A DNA stretch of 64,000 nucleotides from Dentipellis sp. KUC8613 (Eukaryota; Basidiomycota; Agaricomycetes; Russulales; Hericiaceae): assembly GCA_002286715.1 (NCBI GenBank), contig NSJX01000028.1, positions 124,001-188,000 of the forward strand, given 5' to 3'. A program made the translations under genes and the position numbers. Under the pieces are notes generated by a model, which saw only the letters and a list, made by a program, of their open reading frames with translations, had not been told where the DNA came from and searched no databases. Positions 11,659 to 23,459 of this stretch are shown one piece after another (position 1 is the stretch's first letter; every line of letters begins with the position of its first letter).

Positions 11659-12252
11659 AAGTTGGTGGCATACGAGCGGAGTCACCTAAATTAGTGTAAC
11701 ATTAGCCCTGTGAATCTGGTCGAATAAAGAGCATCACTTTCGTTGAAAGAAATGGAAACGTCTAGGCTCTCTTGTCTCCAAGTTCGATGATGGGAAAGAC
11801 GGTACGCCTTATGCGGACTACGTGGATGAAAGAAAGCAACCATCGAATTTGACATTCCATGCAGAGGGACCTGTTCGATGGACCGACCGGGACCCACTGC
11901 AACCATGCGCGGCATGGCAAAGGATATAAGATTTCAGCTTCTATGAGGTCAATTACCTCTTTACGGTGCCACTCTCGGCATCGTGGTAAGATAGCTCCGT
12001 TCAAGCGGGGTGTAAGAATTCTGATCATGATAAGAGATGATGAGGATCGTCCTCGCGGAAGAGGCGTGTTGTGGTGAAGAGCTGGTCGGACGAGAGACAG
12101 GCTTGGCCCGGGCGCATCGAGGCGGTAACGGCAACGTCGTTTATCAGATAAGATAAATACCCAATACGCGTGCTCAGACGCAGTGGCGTGCTTCACTGCG
12201 CTCTCTCCCTCCTCCCCTCATCTCCCCCCGTTTCACCACTAACTTTTCACCA
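11659..12252. other. Intergenic, no gene seen
   Basis: Contains GAATAAAG at about 11723, a plausible poly(A) signal for the gene upstream, and a pyrimidine-rich stretch (about 12200-12235) just before the next start codon, common in fungal core promoters. Confidence 0.35.
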
Positions 12253-13715
12253 ATGCAGGAATCAGAATCAGGGTCTGAGTGCCCCATAAGCACCAGCATC
12301 TCTACAATCCGCCGTATCCCAATCAGCCCGCTCGACATACCATCCATGAACTCTCAGCCGTCCTCCCCACGCTCCAGCGCCTTGCCCTCTCCGCCAGACA
12401 GCCCGGACTCCATCTCATCATTTCCCTCTTTAACATCATCGTTCTTCTTCTCGTCTGCTGCCGCAAGCCCACCACACTCACATACGCACTTGGAGCATGG
12501 CAGAGACTCGACTCAGGGGTTGATTATTCCGTCCCTGACATTGCCTGCTGCGCTACGTCAACCGACAGCGTATGGGAAGACCATAGGGGATGTACGGCTT
12601 CTCGTCCTAGGCTCCGAGGAAGCCGGAGACGCGTCGTTATCATCGTTGCTGCTGGAGGACAACGATGACCTGGTGGACGTCGGCACACGCGAGACCACCG
12701 ATAACGGATCAGTCATTCGAGCGTCGACAGACTGGATCGAGCACCGCGATGCGCACGGCCTCGAGAGGTTTGAGCCTGCCAACAACGTCGAGATAGCTGA
12801 GCTCCCCGCCTACAGTGACGGCGACGATGTGAGCTATTGTTATTCGTGAAACATGTCTCGCGTTTCAGCTAACAATTACGTTAGGTGGAAGCCTACATCC
12901 AAGGCGTGCTCTCTGTTATCCACGCGCCATTTCACAGCGTACACGAGGTCATCGACCCCCACTACCCCCCCTCTTCCATACTCTCCAATCTCATCGCTTC
13001 GCCGTCCATCCCCTTCTACACCGCAGTCGTTCTGCTTGACATCTGTAAGCATTCGTACCTTTCTCAGCCCCACTCTACCTAACCCCATACAGCCTCTTCT
13101 CCGCAGGAACGTACTATCATCGACCGCCTCAGCGCTCATATACCAATTATCACATTGCCGCCTGTTGCAAGCCACAGTCGACAGCGTCTGAAGCTGTCCG
13201 CCTTCCGGCCCGCATCCGTATACGCGTTGCGCACGGGTCTCTTCCGCTCCCCCGAGACGCTCGCGCTTCTGCGATCTGAAGCAGCAGATCGCTTCCTGCG
13301 CTGGCGCGAAGTAGAGCGCGCCGTGCATAACGTGCGCAGGACCAGGCACCACACCTCCTCTTTCGACAACGAGCCGAAGAGCGCTCTGCCGGTTGGAGAA
13401 AAGCGCGGCGGCGCAGGTCCTGCATGGAATAAAGCAGATTGGGAGGCCGAGTGGGACGCGACGCTTTCGCGCGATGTTGCGCGCCGGCTGCGCGAGGGCA
13501 CCATCACGGGCGCCCCGCCGAGGCCTGCGCACCACTCCTGCGCGCCCATCGCGGTCGACCCGCTCCATCTGCCGTCGCTCCTCGTGTTTTCGATGTCCTT
13601 GTGGACACCCCTCAAATTTAGGGTAACCCAAGTGAAGTTATCTGGCATGCGTCTCGGGCTGGTCCTCATGAGCACTTTGTGTGCTGGTATTGGGATCGGG
13701 CTGATGTTGCACTGA
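12253..13715 (+). CDS. Hypothetical tail-anchored protein with a degenerate P-loop
   Basis: No family name assigned. Exons 12253-12828, 12885-13044 and 13093-13715. The first about 110 residues are Ser/Pro-rich. Then comes TIGDVRLLVLGSEEAGDASL, which has the shape of the beta-strand plus Walker A of a small GTPase or septin-like fold (hhhhG....GKS/T). Here the catalytic Lys is replaced: AGDASL stands where GKS/T is expected. Further on, IPFYTAVVLLD and ERTIIDRLSAHIPIITLPP look like later strands of such a fold. The last about 20 residues (LGLVLMSTLCAGIGIGLMLH) form one membrane segment at the very C terminus, the mark of a tail-anchored protein. I infer a GTPase-like protein that has lost nucleotide binding, facing the cytosol from an internal membrane. 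Confidence 0.65.
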
Positions 13716-14077
13716 GGTCGCGGTCGCGGTCGCAGTACTTCCATGACAGGTTAATTTCTTTTCGGGCGCGATTGTGCGCTTCGCTTTGCTGTTCGTTGAT
13801 TCAGAAGGTACTTACTCGTGGGAGGATCGGTGTCGTGTTGTGCATTAGCTTTTGTTGTGTTGGATGTTGTGTTGTAGTTGTTGTTGCTGTATTCTGCATT
13901 ATTTACTTCTCAAGTACGGTACGTCGAGTAGCACTATATATCACAGTAGCACTGGCTGCTTCAATTGCGTTCCTTGTCGTCATATATGATTATATTGCAT
14001 ACGCTACAATGCTGGCTTTCCTGTGAGTCTACACGTAAAGGCAAGACAGTTCTACATGAACGACCTACGTCACGAAG
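13716..14077. other. Convergent 3' region, no gene seen
   Basis: T-rich stretch with repeated TTGTTGT around 13850-13890, lying between two converging genes. Probably 3' UTR sequence; no supported coding frame. Confidence 0.35.
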
Positions 14078-15657
14078 TCAACGATCCAGAATGACGAGCT
14101 TGACCGTGACAGGCTTGATAGCTCCGTCTTTTCTGTTATAGATACTGTGGAAGTAACTGGGTACCGACTTGCGCACGCGCCTGTCCTGACTGCCAGAGAT
14201 GATCTCTACGTTGTTGTCCGCAATGAGGCCGTCGAAATAGTTCTGGTACATGTGTGTGAGGACAAGCCAAATAGATGATAGGTACTCGCTGACCTTCATG
14301 TGCTGGGGGCGCAACGAAAAAGTGAGGGCATTGAGAGATTTGTTCTGCCCTACGACGATGGCGTAAGTCGGGTATGGCAGCTCAATGTGCCGGATGTCGA
14401 GTTCGCGCAGCATTGGCCACAGCTTGAGGACAGCTCGTCCGACAAATCTCGTTTGCTTTCCGTCATCTGATCGGATTGAAAGACTGCGCAGGGGCGACTT
14501 CAGTGCAAGAGTGGAGATCCATGTCATCAGGTCGGCGAATTGTGACGTCTCGCCGACGCCTTGGTGGTAGACAGTCAGCCGCTCGAGATTGGGAAGGCCG
14601 CAAAATTCGGGGTGTAAGTCAGTGTGCTAGACAAGGATATGAATTTCTCTTCGGAGGCATTCGCGCTGGAAGTCTAATTGGGCGTACCCCATAGGCGAAA
14701 GCAAAGTTGTCGTAGAAGATGCACAACTCTTGAAGGTTTGGCGTCCTTTCCAAGAGTGACAACAGGGCATCGCTTGTCAAACTGTGGCCCTTTCCAATGT
14801 TCAAGTGCGAGAGCCCTTTCATAAGAAACGCTTCCCGGACCTCGGGAAGGATACTGACATCCAGACCTTTTGTGTTCTACGAAAAGATCAGAAGAGGTTA
14901 TTTCGGAGTGAAACGACAAAATCGATAGTACGCCACCTGGATATGAACACTATTGATTGTGGATTTCTGTGTTACCCATGTGCCAAAAGTCTTCAAAACA
15001 GTTTGCGACAGCCGACGGATCTTTATGGACTGCAGGTTGATGAGACGACTGGTGATAGCGAATCTGCGCGAGTCTATTTCAAACTGCCACCCGACATGCT
15101 TCAGCGATGCACATTGGCAGAGTACGTTGACTGCAGCTTCCAAGAATTGGCACGAAACCGTATGCCTCACTACGGCATGTAGGGTGTATGATTCCAGGTT
15201 TGGGAGAAGTGCCAGGTCAGCCGCCCAGTCGTGTACGAGCGTCCCTGGGTCCTGCTTGTAGTCGCTAGGAGGCCGAGCGGATGATAACTCCACTTCTATC
15301 GCGAAATTTATTCGTTCGAATTGTCTTCTTCGACGCTATGTCAGGGCGATAACACTCACCGGAGTGTATCAAGCTTTTGACATATTTCCTTAGATGAGGT
15401 TGGGCAGCCAACGTATCAAACGCCGTATAGACCTGATAGATTAGAGCACCTGCGACAGCTACAATTGAGTAAACGAGTACCTTTGCGCTCCCAGAATACT
15501 GCTTGACCGCGATTTCTTCATACAGAAGCGGCGTCGCGGCATCGCGAAATGTTCTACAAGTACGCGCGCACCTCGCGAGCGACCCAGGAGGCCAGGGGTG
15601 CGCAGACTGAAAGACAAGTGTCCATACATCGAATGGGATACGCTGGAAGTCAAACAT
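14078..15657 (-). CDS. F-box protein with LRR-like body
   Basis: Likely substrate adaptor of an SCF ubiquitin ligase. The N terminus MFDFQRIPFDVWTLVFQSAH followed by RCARTCRTFRDAATPLLYEE is a typical basidiomycete F-box start (P-h-D-h-h-h...LaRCarTCr.F). The rest is made of LRR-like stretches such as LALLPNLESYTLHAVVRHTV, ALLSLLERTPNLQELCIFYD and WPMLRELDIRHIELPYPT. At least four introns; the first runs from GTACTCG near 15481, after the codons for GSAK. I start at 15657 rather than the ATG at 15687 because the F-box begins directly after it. Target unknown. Exon limits in the middle are uncertain. Confidence 0.68.
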
Positions 15658-15941
15658 GGCCTGACAGATGGTGGCCAAGGGTAACAATAAAGGAGTGACT
15701 AATAATCCTTTGTTTGGTACGCAGCAAACCGGCGCTGGCTCAGTGGGCGCCGGCGCGCATGATCTGACTCAAGAAACACGATCACGTGAGAGAGCGACGG
15801 CAGCACGCATGCGCGTGACTCGCGCGATTGTCCAGTAGGCGCTTGTCGGCAAGCGCCCGTTCTGGTGTCTCAATTTCATTTTCCGAATTGCACAACTGTT
15901 ACTGTGAACACGCCTCCTCTTGCGCTCTTCCTCCCACCACC

Positions 15942-18102
15942 ATGCCGACACCTCCCGCCAAACCCAAAGTCTCTGCATCTGCCAATGCAAGTGGCCGCTC
16001 GAAACGCAAGTCAACAGGCGATCTGCCCTCGGGGAAGGAGCGTGGAGGGAAACAGCCCAGACTCACCCTCGACTCGTTCTTTGCGCCCAAGGTCTCTGTG
16101 TCGATGAGGTCTGGGATCGACAGCGTGGCGGGAAACGGGGTGGTCAAGATGCATGATGTTGTGCTCAGCGACGAGCAGATGAAGGTGTTGAGGATGGTCG
16201 TCGATGAAGAGAAGAGCGTGTTCTTCACTGGGTCTGCAGGTGCGCCAATTCAACATGCTAGTCGAAACGACCCGAACAATGAACTTTGAGCCCGCGGCAG
16301 GAACTGGGAAGTCGTTGCTTCTAAAGGCAATCATCGACGCGCTTCGTAAGAAGCACGCGAAGAAGGGCGACTGTGTTTCTGTCACTGCCAGTACCGGCAT
16401 GGCTGCTACCAACATTGGAGGTACGGGCTACCTTTCTCATCGATGGCCTTATTGCAGCGTGCTCACAACGTGCTTTCATGGCCACGCGTCTCCTAGGCAT
16501 GACCATTCACTCGTGGGGAGCAATATCACCGACAGTCGTGGACATCGATAATCTTATCAAGTGCATTCGCACCGCGAGACCTGCGCTTCAGAGGTGGAAG
16601 ACGACAAGGGTGCTAATCATTGACGAAGGTCGGTGCAGTACACTCAACAATGGAAGTATGTACGCCCAATGCTTGTTTAGTTTCCATGGTCGATGGGCAC
16701 TTGTTTGAGCGTCTCGAGGCTCTTGCCGCAAGGCTACGCAAAAAGACGGACAAGCCATTCGGCGGCATTCAGGTATAGCTTCAAAACTATCACGCTGCGT
16801 ACAGGTGTCTGACTACCCGTCTCCTCTAGTTGGTAGTCACAGGAGACTTCTTCCAGCTTCCTCCCGTTACGAAGGGCAATGAAGTGCCCTTCTTCGCCTT
16901 CGAGTGCGATGCCTGGAAGAAGAGCATCGAGCACACTGTCCTGCTCACGCAGGTATTCCGTCAGAAGGACAACAGTAGGTCGTCGTGACTGACTGTTCTC
17001 GACTAGTTCGCTCACACTATTTCTCAGCATTTGTCGACTTGTTGAACGAGCTTCGCCACGGCTCTCTCTCCGACTCAACAGCCGCTGCCTTCCGTGCGCT
17101 GTCACGCCCGCTCGACCTCTCAAAGAGCCCTCTTCCCCCTACCGAGCTCTTCCCGATGCGGCACGAAGTCGAGCGTGCCAACACGTCTCGGCTTCAAGCT
17201 CTCAAGACTCCCGCGTTCACTTTCACTGCACGAGACTCTGGTTCTGCTCCCCCGGAGCGTCGAAAGACTGTGCTGGCGCAGATGGTCGTCCCAGAGACAG
17301 TGATTCTGAAGGCCGGTGCACAAGTGATGCTCGTACGCAACGTCGACGACAAGCGAGGGCTTGTGAATGGCACTGTAGGACGCGTTCTCGGGTTCTACAA
17401 CGCTCTTGGAAGCAAGGCTTCTGATGGTGTCGTTCGGGACGTCGCGCTCGGCGACGATGGTCTACCTGTCTATCTGAACAGCACGGACTGTGCTGCGCCT
17501 GGAAAGGAGAACGTGAAGCCGCCTTCAGTGGCAGAGAAACCTGCGAGTTCTGCGGGGAAGCCGGCAAGCAAAGCGAAAGAGAAGGTCTCGGAAGAGAAGT
17601 TCCCGCTTGTGGAGTTCTTGACTGGCGATGGCAAGGTGACCGTGCTTGTAACGCGGGACGAATTCCGAGTCGAAGATAATGAAGGCAATATTCTCGCGCG
17701 ACGTGTTCAGGTCAGGGTGTCGATCGGAGGTGCTGACGCGTCGGCTAATGCGTGTCTCGTGTAGGTGCCCCTGATCTTGGCTTGGGCTATCTCGATCCAT
17801 AAGAGTCAAGGACAGACCATTCAGCGACTGAAGATCGACCTCGGGAAGGTCTTTGAGAAGGGTGAGGGCACACTCTTTGACTATTAGGGCGATAACTGAT
17901 GATGATGCCATCTGCAGGTCAGAGCTACGTCGCTTTGTCTCGTGCGGCATCCATGGAGGGTCTACAAGTCCTGAGATTCGATCCGAAGAAAGTGCGCATC
18001 CTGCCTTCTTTGTATTCAGTGTCGCTTGCTCACATCGTTGTTTCTCAGGTTGTCGCCCATCCGAAAGTGATTGAATGGAGCAAGACACTGGAAAGCTATT
18101 AG
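15942..18102 (+). CDS. pif1: PIF1-family DNA helicase
   Basis: 5'-3' DNA helicase of the Pif1/Rrm3 group, acting in genome maintenance in nucleus and/or mitochondria. Motifs in order: Walker A GSAGTGKS, interrupted by an intron at the Gly codon; Ia [14 protein letters not shown] with MTIHSWGAI; Walker B RVLIIDEVSMVDG, also split by an intron; motif [16 protein letters not shown]; motif [26 protein letters not shown]; and the late motifs [14 protein letters not shown] and [14 protein letters not shown]. The N terminus is short and basic; [12 protein letters not shown] at about residues 41-52 resembles a PCNA-binding box of the Rrm3 type but lacks a well-placed Gln. An insert of about 50 residues rich in Lys, Pro and Ala sits before [14 protein letters not shown]. 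Eight or so introns. Confidence 0.9.
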
Positions 18103-19049
18103 GACTGGAAACGAACCACAGACTATTAATGGGATGAAATAAGATACTCTACTTACCGCTTTCTTATTCACGGCTCCCACAAGGTGAGGCAGCTCATATT
18201 CCACCGTCATGCGCTAAGCTGAGAGCCGACCCTTCGCAGCATACTATCCTACAGCACAGCACCTGTTTATACTTATTCATTTTATATTATCGTATCAACA
18301 TCTTTCAAGCCAGATTCGAAATATCAGCAGAAGCGCAGAGTTCAAGAGAATTGTATCATCCGTACTTCTCTAAATCCTCAGGTATGCTATCGACTTCTTT
18401 TTCCTACGCTGATTACGCCGAGCGGATAGTACATTGTAAGTTTCCGGTTTAGGCCTTTGATTTCAGCACCCCGCTACTGATCTGCCGCAGCTTCGCGTTC
18501 CCTGTCTACTTTCTGATTCAACTACTCACTTCGCAATCAATGGTCCACGTCCTCGGACTTTCAGCAGCTGATCATAGTAATGACACACACGAGGGAAGCC
18601 ATTTGTTTGTTCTGATGCAGATCCTTCTTACGGAGCGTCTTTCCAGAACACAGTTCTGACGTCGTTGTCACCCATGGCGAACCACATGTAACATAAGCCA
18701 TGGAAAGAGACACTATGTTTCACAGCTAGAAATAGTGCAGCACTGAACGTACGGTCATACTTACATGAAGGGAAGCTCGTCGAAGCGCGCGGGCTCTCAT
18801 ATTATTCAAAAGTATATATAACTATGAACCCCACAGGTATTGTCTCGAGGACTCCACGTCCACGTCTCGGATCATCACCCGGCCACAAAGGTCCTTTCGC
18901 CCGGGCTGAATTCTCAGCTCCCTGCAGAACTGATATTGAGCTGACCGCACAGGCGCCCACGAAGTCATCACTATCAGTATATAACATGTGGCTCGAAGCC
19001 TGGCGCCCCGATCCGACCAGCACATCACCCCTCGGTCTATACTTGCATC
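18103..19049. other. Intergenic, no confident gene
   Basis: About 950 bases. A short frame from 18383 (MLSTSFSYADYAERIVH) ends in stop in every splice combination I tried. TATATATAAC near 18809 may be a promoter element for the oxygenase gene, though it lies about 240 bases from the start codon. No RNA gene recognised. Confidence 0.35.
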
Positions 19050-20462
19050 ATGCCTGGCATCGCGCACCCACCCTTCCCTGACGACGTCCCCACCGTCCCG
19101 CTGCTCGTTATCGACTATGCACTTGTGAAGGCGGGCGATGAGGCTGAGATTGACCGTCTTTGGGAAGCTGCTACGAAGCTTGGGTTCTGGTAGTATGTAT
19201 CGAATCTTCTACTTGCCAGTCATTCGTGTGCTGAAGCGTACCGGCGCTATCGAATAGCCTGAAGAACCACGGTGTCGAGAAGGAAGTCAACGACATGTTT
19301 GACATGGGCGCAGAGACCATGGCTCTTCCTTTCGATGAGAAGATGAAGTACGAGCAGGGCGATGAGGGCATCTCGTTCGGGTACGACTCCCTCCGGCTTC
19401 TACTGCGCGCCTTCCTCATGCTTGCAACCGCAGGTACAAGGCCCCCGGCGCCTGCGCGACAGACGAGAACGGCTCTCTCGACCGCGTCGAATTCATCAAC
19501 GTCTCAAAGGACGACGCAATCAATTACCCAATGCCCGTGCACCGCACTTACCCGTCCGCCACCACCGCGCGCATGGAGTCGACGATCCGGCCCTTCGTCG
19601 AGAAGTCGATGGCGGTCAACGGCGTGCTCATCGACGTGCTGAACGACAGACTCGGGCTTCCGAAGGGCAGCCTCGCGCAGCGGCACACGCTTGAGGAGCA
19701 CAGCGGGAGCGAGGCGCGCTGCATCAAGTCGCCGCCGAACCAGGAGGTGGGCTCTGAGAAGGCGGCCATCGGCGCGCATACGGATTTCGGCTCGCTGGTG
19801 CGTTTGGGGCGCACTTTTTGATGCTGATGCTTGGCAAATTCAATTTGTTGACTTTCTTGGGACAGTCGTTCCTGCATAACAGACTTGGTGGGTTGCAGGT
19901 CTTGCCCCCCGGGGTTGAAACCTGGAAATACGTCAAAGTAAGAGCAATGGTGTCGAGAGAAGTGCAGTTAGCTGATGGGTTTCACGGTGAACTAGCCCAT
20001 TCCGGGACATGCTATCTGCAACCTGGGAGATGCCATGGCTGTCTTCAGTGCCGGTATCCTGCGTTCTAACCTGCACCGCGTCGTGTAAGCTTCATTCCAC
20101 ATCGCCCACATAGTTCAAACGTAATGAACGCGACACCTCCGTAGGCCACCGCCCAAGGCGCAGGGCGCTTTCGAGCGCTGGTCCCTCGTGTACTTCACTC
20201 GTCCAGGGGAGGGCCAGATGCTCGAGCCTCTCTCCAGCGAGAGCACTTTGATTGCGGAGGCTGCTGCGAAGAGCGATGGCAAATTCAACACCGGTGTGAC
20301 TGCCGGCGCCTGGTTTGCGCGAAGGATCAAGAACCAGAGAATTAAAAACCGTACTGTCAGTACAACCTTATCCGCCCGTTCAAATGCCTGACGAGAATTT
20401 GACAGGGTCCTGAGACATGGAAGGCGAGCAGGGGCACAGAGCACAAGCCTGACGTGATTTGA
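19050..20462 (+). CDS. 2-oxoglutarate/Fe(II)-dependent oxygenase
   Basis: Isopenicillin N synthase-like dioxygenase superfamily; soluble, no signal peptide. It oxidises an unknown small molecule with 2-oxoglutarate and O2. The N-terminal DIOX_N part reads VPLLVIDYALVKAGDEAEID, then LWEAATKLGFWYLKNHGVE, with the Tyr codon split by the first intron. The iron ligands are AHTDFGSL (HxD) and LHRVV (distal His). RWSLVYF supplies the 2-oxoglutarate-binding Arg-x-Ser. GGLQVLPPG and GDAMAVFSAGILRS lie where the jelly-roll core is expected. Start MPGIAHPPFPDD. The end HKPDVI is on a small last exon after an intron near 20354-20404. Neighbours give no pathway clue. Annotation databases often call such fungal genes flavonol synthase or thymine dioxygenase-like, but substrate cannot be read here. 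Confidence 0.87.
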
Positions 20463-20764
20463 GAACCTCGGCATCGTCATGTTAGTCTATGTATGATATT
20501 TTCACCGTGTATTGAGAACGGCGAGTGTACGTATCAAAGATATCTGTTTCTGTTGGTTTTTTAGGCAACAAATGGTGAATTCCCCAACGCGAAGCGCAGG
20601 GGACGCGTCTCGCGCGCAAAGACCACGTGATATGCATATTATATCACCTGACCTGCCCGATTCGAATCCGCGATCGCTGCCAGCCTCCACCAAAGCGACA
20701 GCGACGGAAGTTTCAGTTCCACTAAATACCTAGCCCAGAATGGATCATCAGCTTGCCACCTTTC
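20463..20764. other. Promoter region of the UV endonuclease
   Basis: Contains an E-box-like CACGTG at about 20623 and an AT-rich ATGCATATTATATCA just after it. An out-of-frame ATG at 20741 precedes the first in-frame start. Confidence 0.3.
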
Positions 20765-23293
20765 ATGCTCGTCCGCCATCTGTTGTTGTCCAAACTTACG
20801 ATTTACAGACAAAGAGAACGATTCTCTATGGTTTCGAAGCGCACTCGGACCTCCACCTCGACGGTACAGGCTCCAAATGCACCAAGCGTGGTCTCAGCCT
20901 CCTCTGAGGAGGCCATAGTGAGGAGAGTGTCATCTAGAATTCTCGCCAAGAAGGAGCTTGAGGCTGCCGCAACCCCGGCAGCGGCAGAGCTCGGGAGTAG
21001 TTCATTGACCGAAGTCGACAATGAACCCGAAGCTGAACCTCCCGTCAAGAAAAGAAGGACTCGAAAAGCGAAAGATACCGGGCCTGTTGTATACGAGATA
21101 CCACCTGTCGAATCCCTGGCCACGACTTATCGAGGTAAGTTTTTTTGGGGGATCACCAGCTATGAATTGCAGCTAATCAGGTTGCAGGACGCCTCGGATA
21201 TGTACGTAGGTTTGCGGGGCTTGCAATAGTAGCTCATGTTGCAAATTTCAGGCTTGTTTGAATACTATACTGCGAAATAGGAAACCAGATTCTATATTCT
21301 GTAGCAGGTAAATTTAGCACTGACATTGTTAGCATTTGATCTGACTTGATTCGCAGGACATGTCGCATTGCTACCATCCTCAAAGAGGGTCTTGACTTCG
21401 CGAAGAACCTAGGTTTGCAAAACGCGAAGGATCTATCAAAATTAATACAAGTCAGTAAATACCGATCTATGATGAGAGCGTATACTGACTTGTTCTGGAC
21501 TAGTGGAATGAAGAGAATAAGTTGGTGACGATCTCAAAATTCAACACCATGCTTCTGACAATTATGCTATAGAATCCGGTTCATGCGCATCTCTTCGGAA
21601 TTATTTCCTTTCGCATCTCACGGAAAGTATGGCTACAGTCTCGACTACGCGGCAGCAGAGTTGAAGGTAGACTGTTTTGGTTATTCTTCCTTTTTATTCC
21701 AATTTAATCGACCTTCCGTCCAGGCAGCAGGAGACCTTGCGAAGTCTCTCGGACATAGAATGACACTTCACCCCGGGCAGGTCAGTCTTTTTACATGTTT
21801 CTCGGAATACCAGTCTTGCTGACTTTCTCGAATATGTAGTTTACCCAACTGGCATCACCAAAAGAAGACGTAGTAGACGCCTCTGTTAGAGAGCTAGAGT
21901 GTACAATGCTTTCGTACATTTCTCCTGACTCTTGCTCACTGCGTGTGTTTTTCGTTCCCCAGACCATACTTCGATCCTACGGCATATGGGACTTGGGAAA
22001 GACAGCATGATTATAATTCACATGGGTGTATGTATCATCTAAGTCACCACTCACGATATGTTTACTAACGATTAGTATTGACGCAGGGTGTCTATGGCGA
22101 CAAACCTACAACCTTAGCCCGCTTCAAGGAAAACTACACCTCGAAGCTCTCTGATGAGATGAAGGCCCGTGTGGTTCTGGAGAACGATGAAGTCCGTGCG
22201 GTGCATCGAAGCGGTCTCGCCTCCTCATTGCTGATATTGGTATTAGATGTGCTATAACGCCGATGACCTTCTTCCTGTCTGTGAAGAGTTCAACATCCCA
22301 ATCGTCGTACGTACTCCAAATCGCTTTCAGCCCTCAAACTTTCACACAATAACATCTATCAGTTCGACTACCACCACAATTGGCTCTACGTACGCCGCAT
22401 CTGCTCTCTTGAATTCCTGTACTCACCTCACCGTCAGCCATCTGTCCACCCACTATCCGAGCTGCTCCCGCGCATCAATGCCCTCTGGCACCGCAAAGGC
22501 ATCCGCCCAAAGCAACACCTCTCCTCCCCGCGTCCCGGCGCGGAAACGCTCATGGAGCGCCGCGCCCACGCCGGGCGCTGCAAGACGCTCCCCGCGGAGC
22601 TGGAGCTCGAGGGCGCGGGGTGGTACTGGGGCGAGGGCGCCAGTGAAGATGGGCAGCGCAAGAAAGAGTGGGTGGATCTCATGATCGAAGCGAAGGACAA
22701 GGAGCAGGCGGTGTTCCAGCTGTACAGGACGTACGGGCTGGAGCCTGTCATTTGGGAGAACTTGCGTCCCGAGAAGGCAGATGCGAAGGAGGAGGGGAGT
22801 CCGTCGAAGGGGCGGCGGACGAGGAAGAAAGGTGATTCATCTTATTCTCTTGCTTTGATAACATCATTCAATACTGACTTCAACGCTCAGCAGCGGAGGA
22901 GCAAGAATCCGGTGCGAAGGACGAAGCGGACGAGGTCGACGCACTCATTACGATGCCCATCCCTGACGAAGATGAGGCAGTCCCTGTGGATATGTCGCAG
23001 AGCCAGAGTCAGGGCGTGGATCTCGCAGAAGCGCAGCCTGCACCCCCGCCGCCTGTGGATGCCCCTGGGCCTTCCACGATGTCAAGCAGACAGAAACGCA
23101 AGGGAAAGGGAAGACAGGGTAAGAGAACTTAGATATGGTCAGCTATCAAGGCTCACCCCGAGATCTAGCGCCAGACGTACCCGTTGAGTCGATGACAGGG
23201 ACAAGCAAGGTGACGCAGCAGGTAGTAGCGCAGATCGAACAAAAGATCGAGGCTGAGGTGAGAAGAACAAGAGCGAAGAGTTCCGCAAAGTAG
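20765..23293 (+). CDS. uve1: UV damage endonuclease (UVDE/Uve1)
   Basis: Repairs UV photoproducts by cutting 5' of the lesion (TIM-barrel, metal dependent). After a basic, Ala-rich N-terminal region (NLS-like KKRRTRKAK), the family blocks follow: RGRLGYACLNTILRN, TCRIATILKEG, NLGLQNAKDLSKLIQWNE, IRFMRISSELFPFASHGKYG, LGHRMTLHPGQFTQLASP, LEYHTSILRHMGLGKDSMII, IHMGGVYGDKPTTLARFK, VVLENDE, YNADDLLPVCEEFNIPIVFD and YHHNWLYP. These carry the His/Glu metal ligands. The C-terminal extension holds GRRTRKK, an acidic stretch and a Gln-rich coiled tail ending TRAKSSAK. Two in-frame starts: 20765 (MLVRHLLLSKLTIYRQ, basic and amphipathic) and 20828 (MVSKRTRTSTS). I annotate the longer one but either is possible. 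About ten introns. Confidence 0.88.
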
Positions 23294-23459
23294 TTGCCGA
23301 GATATCGTATATATCTACCATATCCCCTCACGTGCTGCAACGTCAAGCTCTAGCCACCTTACCACGAATCAAAGCAGAGTGTATTATAAGCAACGTGTGT
23401 AGATATACAACTGAAAGAGCAAGCGACGACGACGAGACGAAAGAAAATACAATATAAAA

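Noticed and set aside
18383..18440. Possible short first exon (MLSTSFSYADYAERIVH) followed by GTAAGT
   Set aside because: Joining to each nearby acceptor gives a stop within a few codons; no continuing frame.
20610..20700. GATTCGAATCC resembling a tRNA T-loop
   Set aside because: No matching T-stem, anticodon arm or acceptor stem on either strand.
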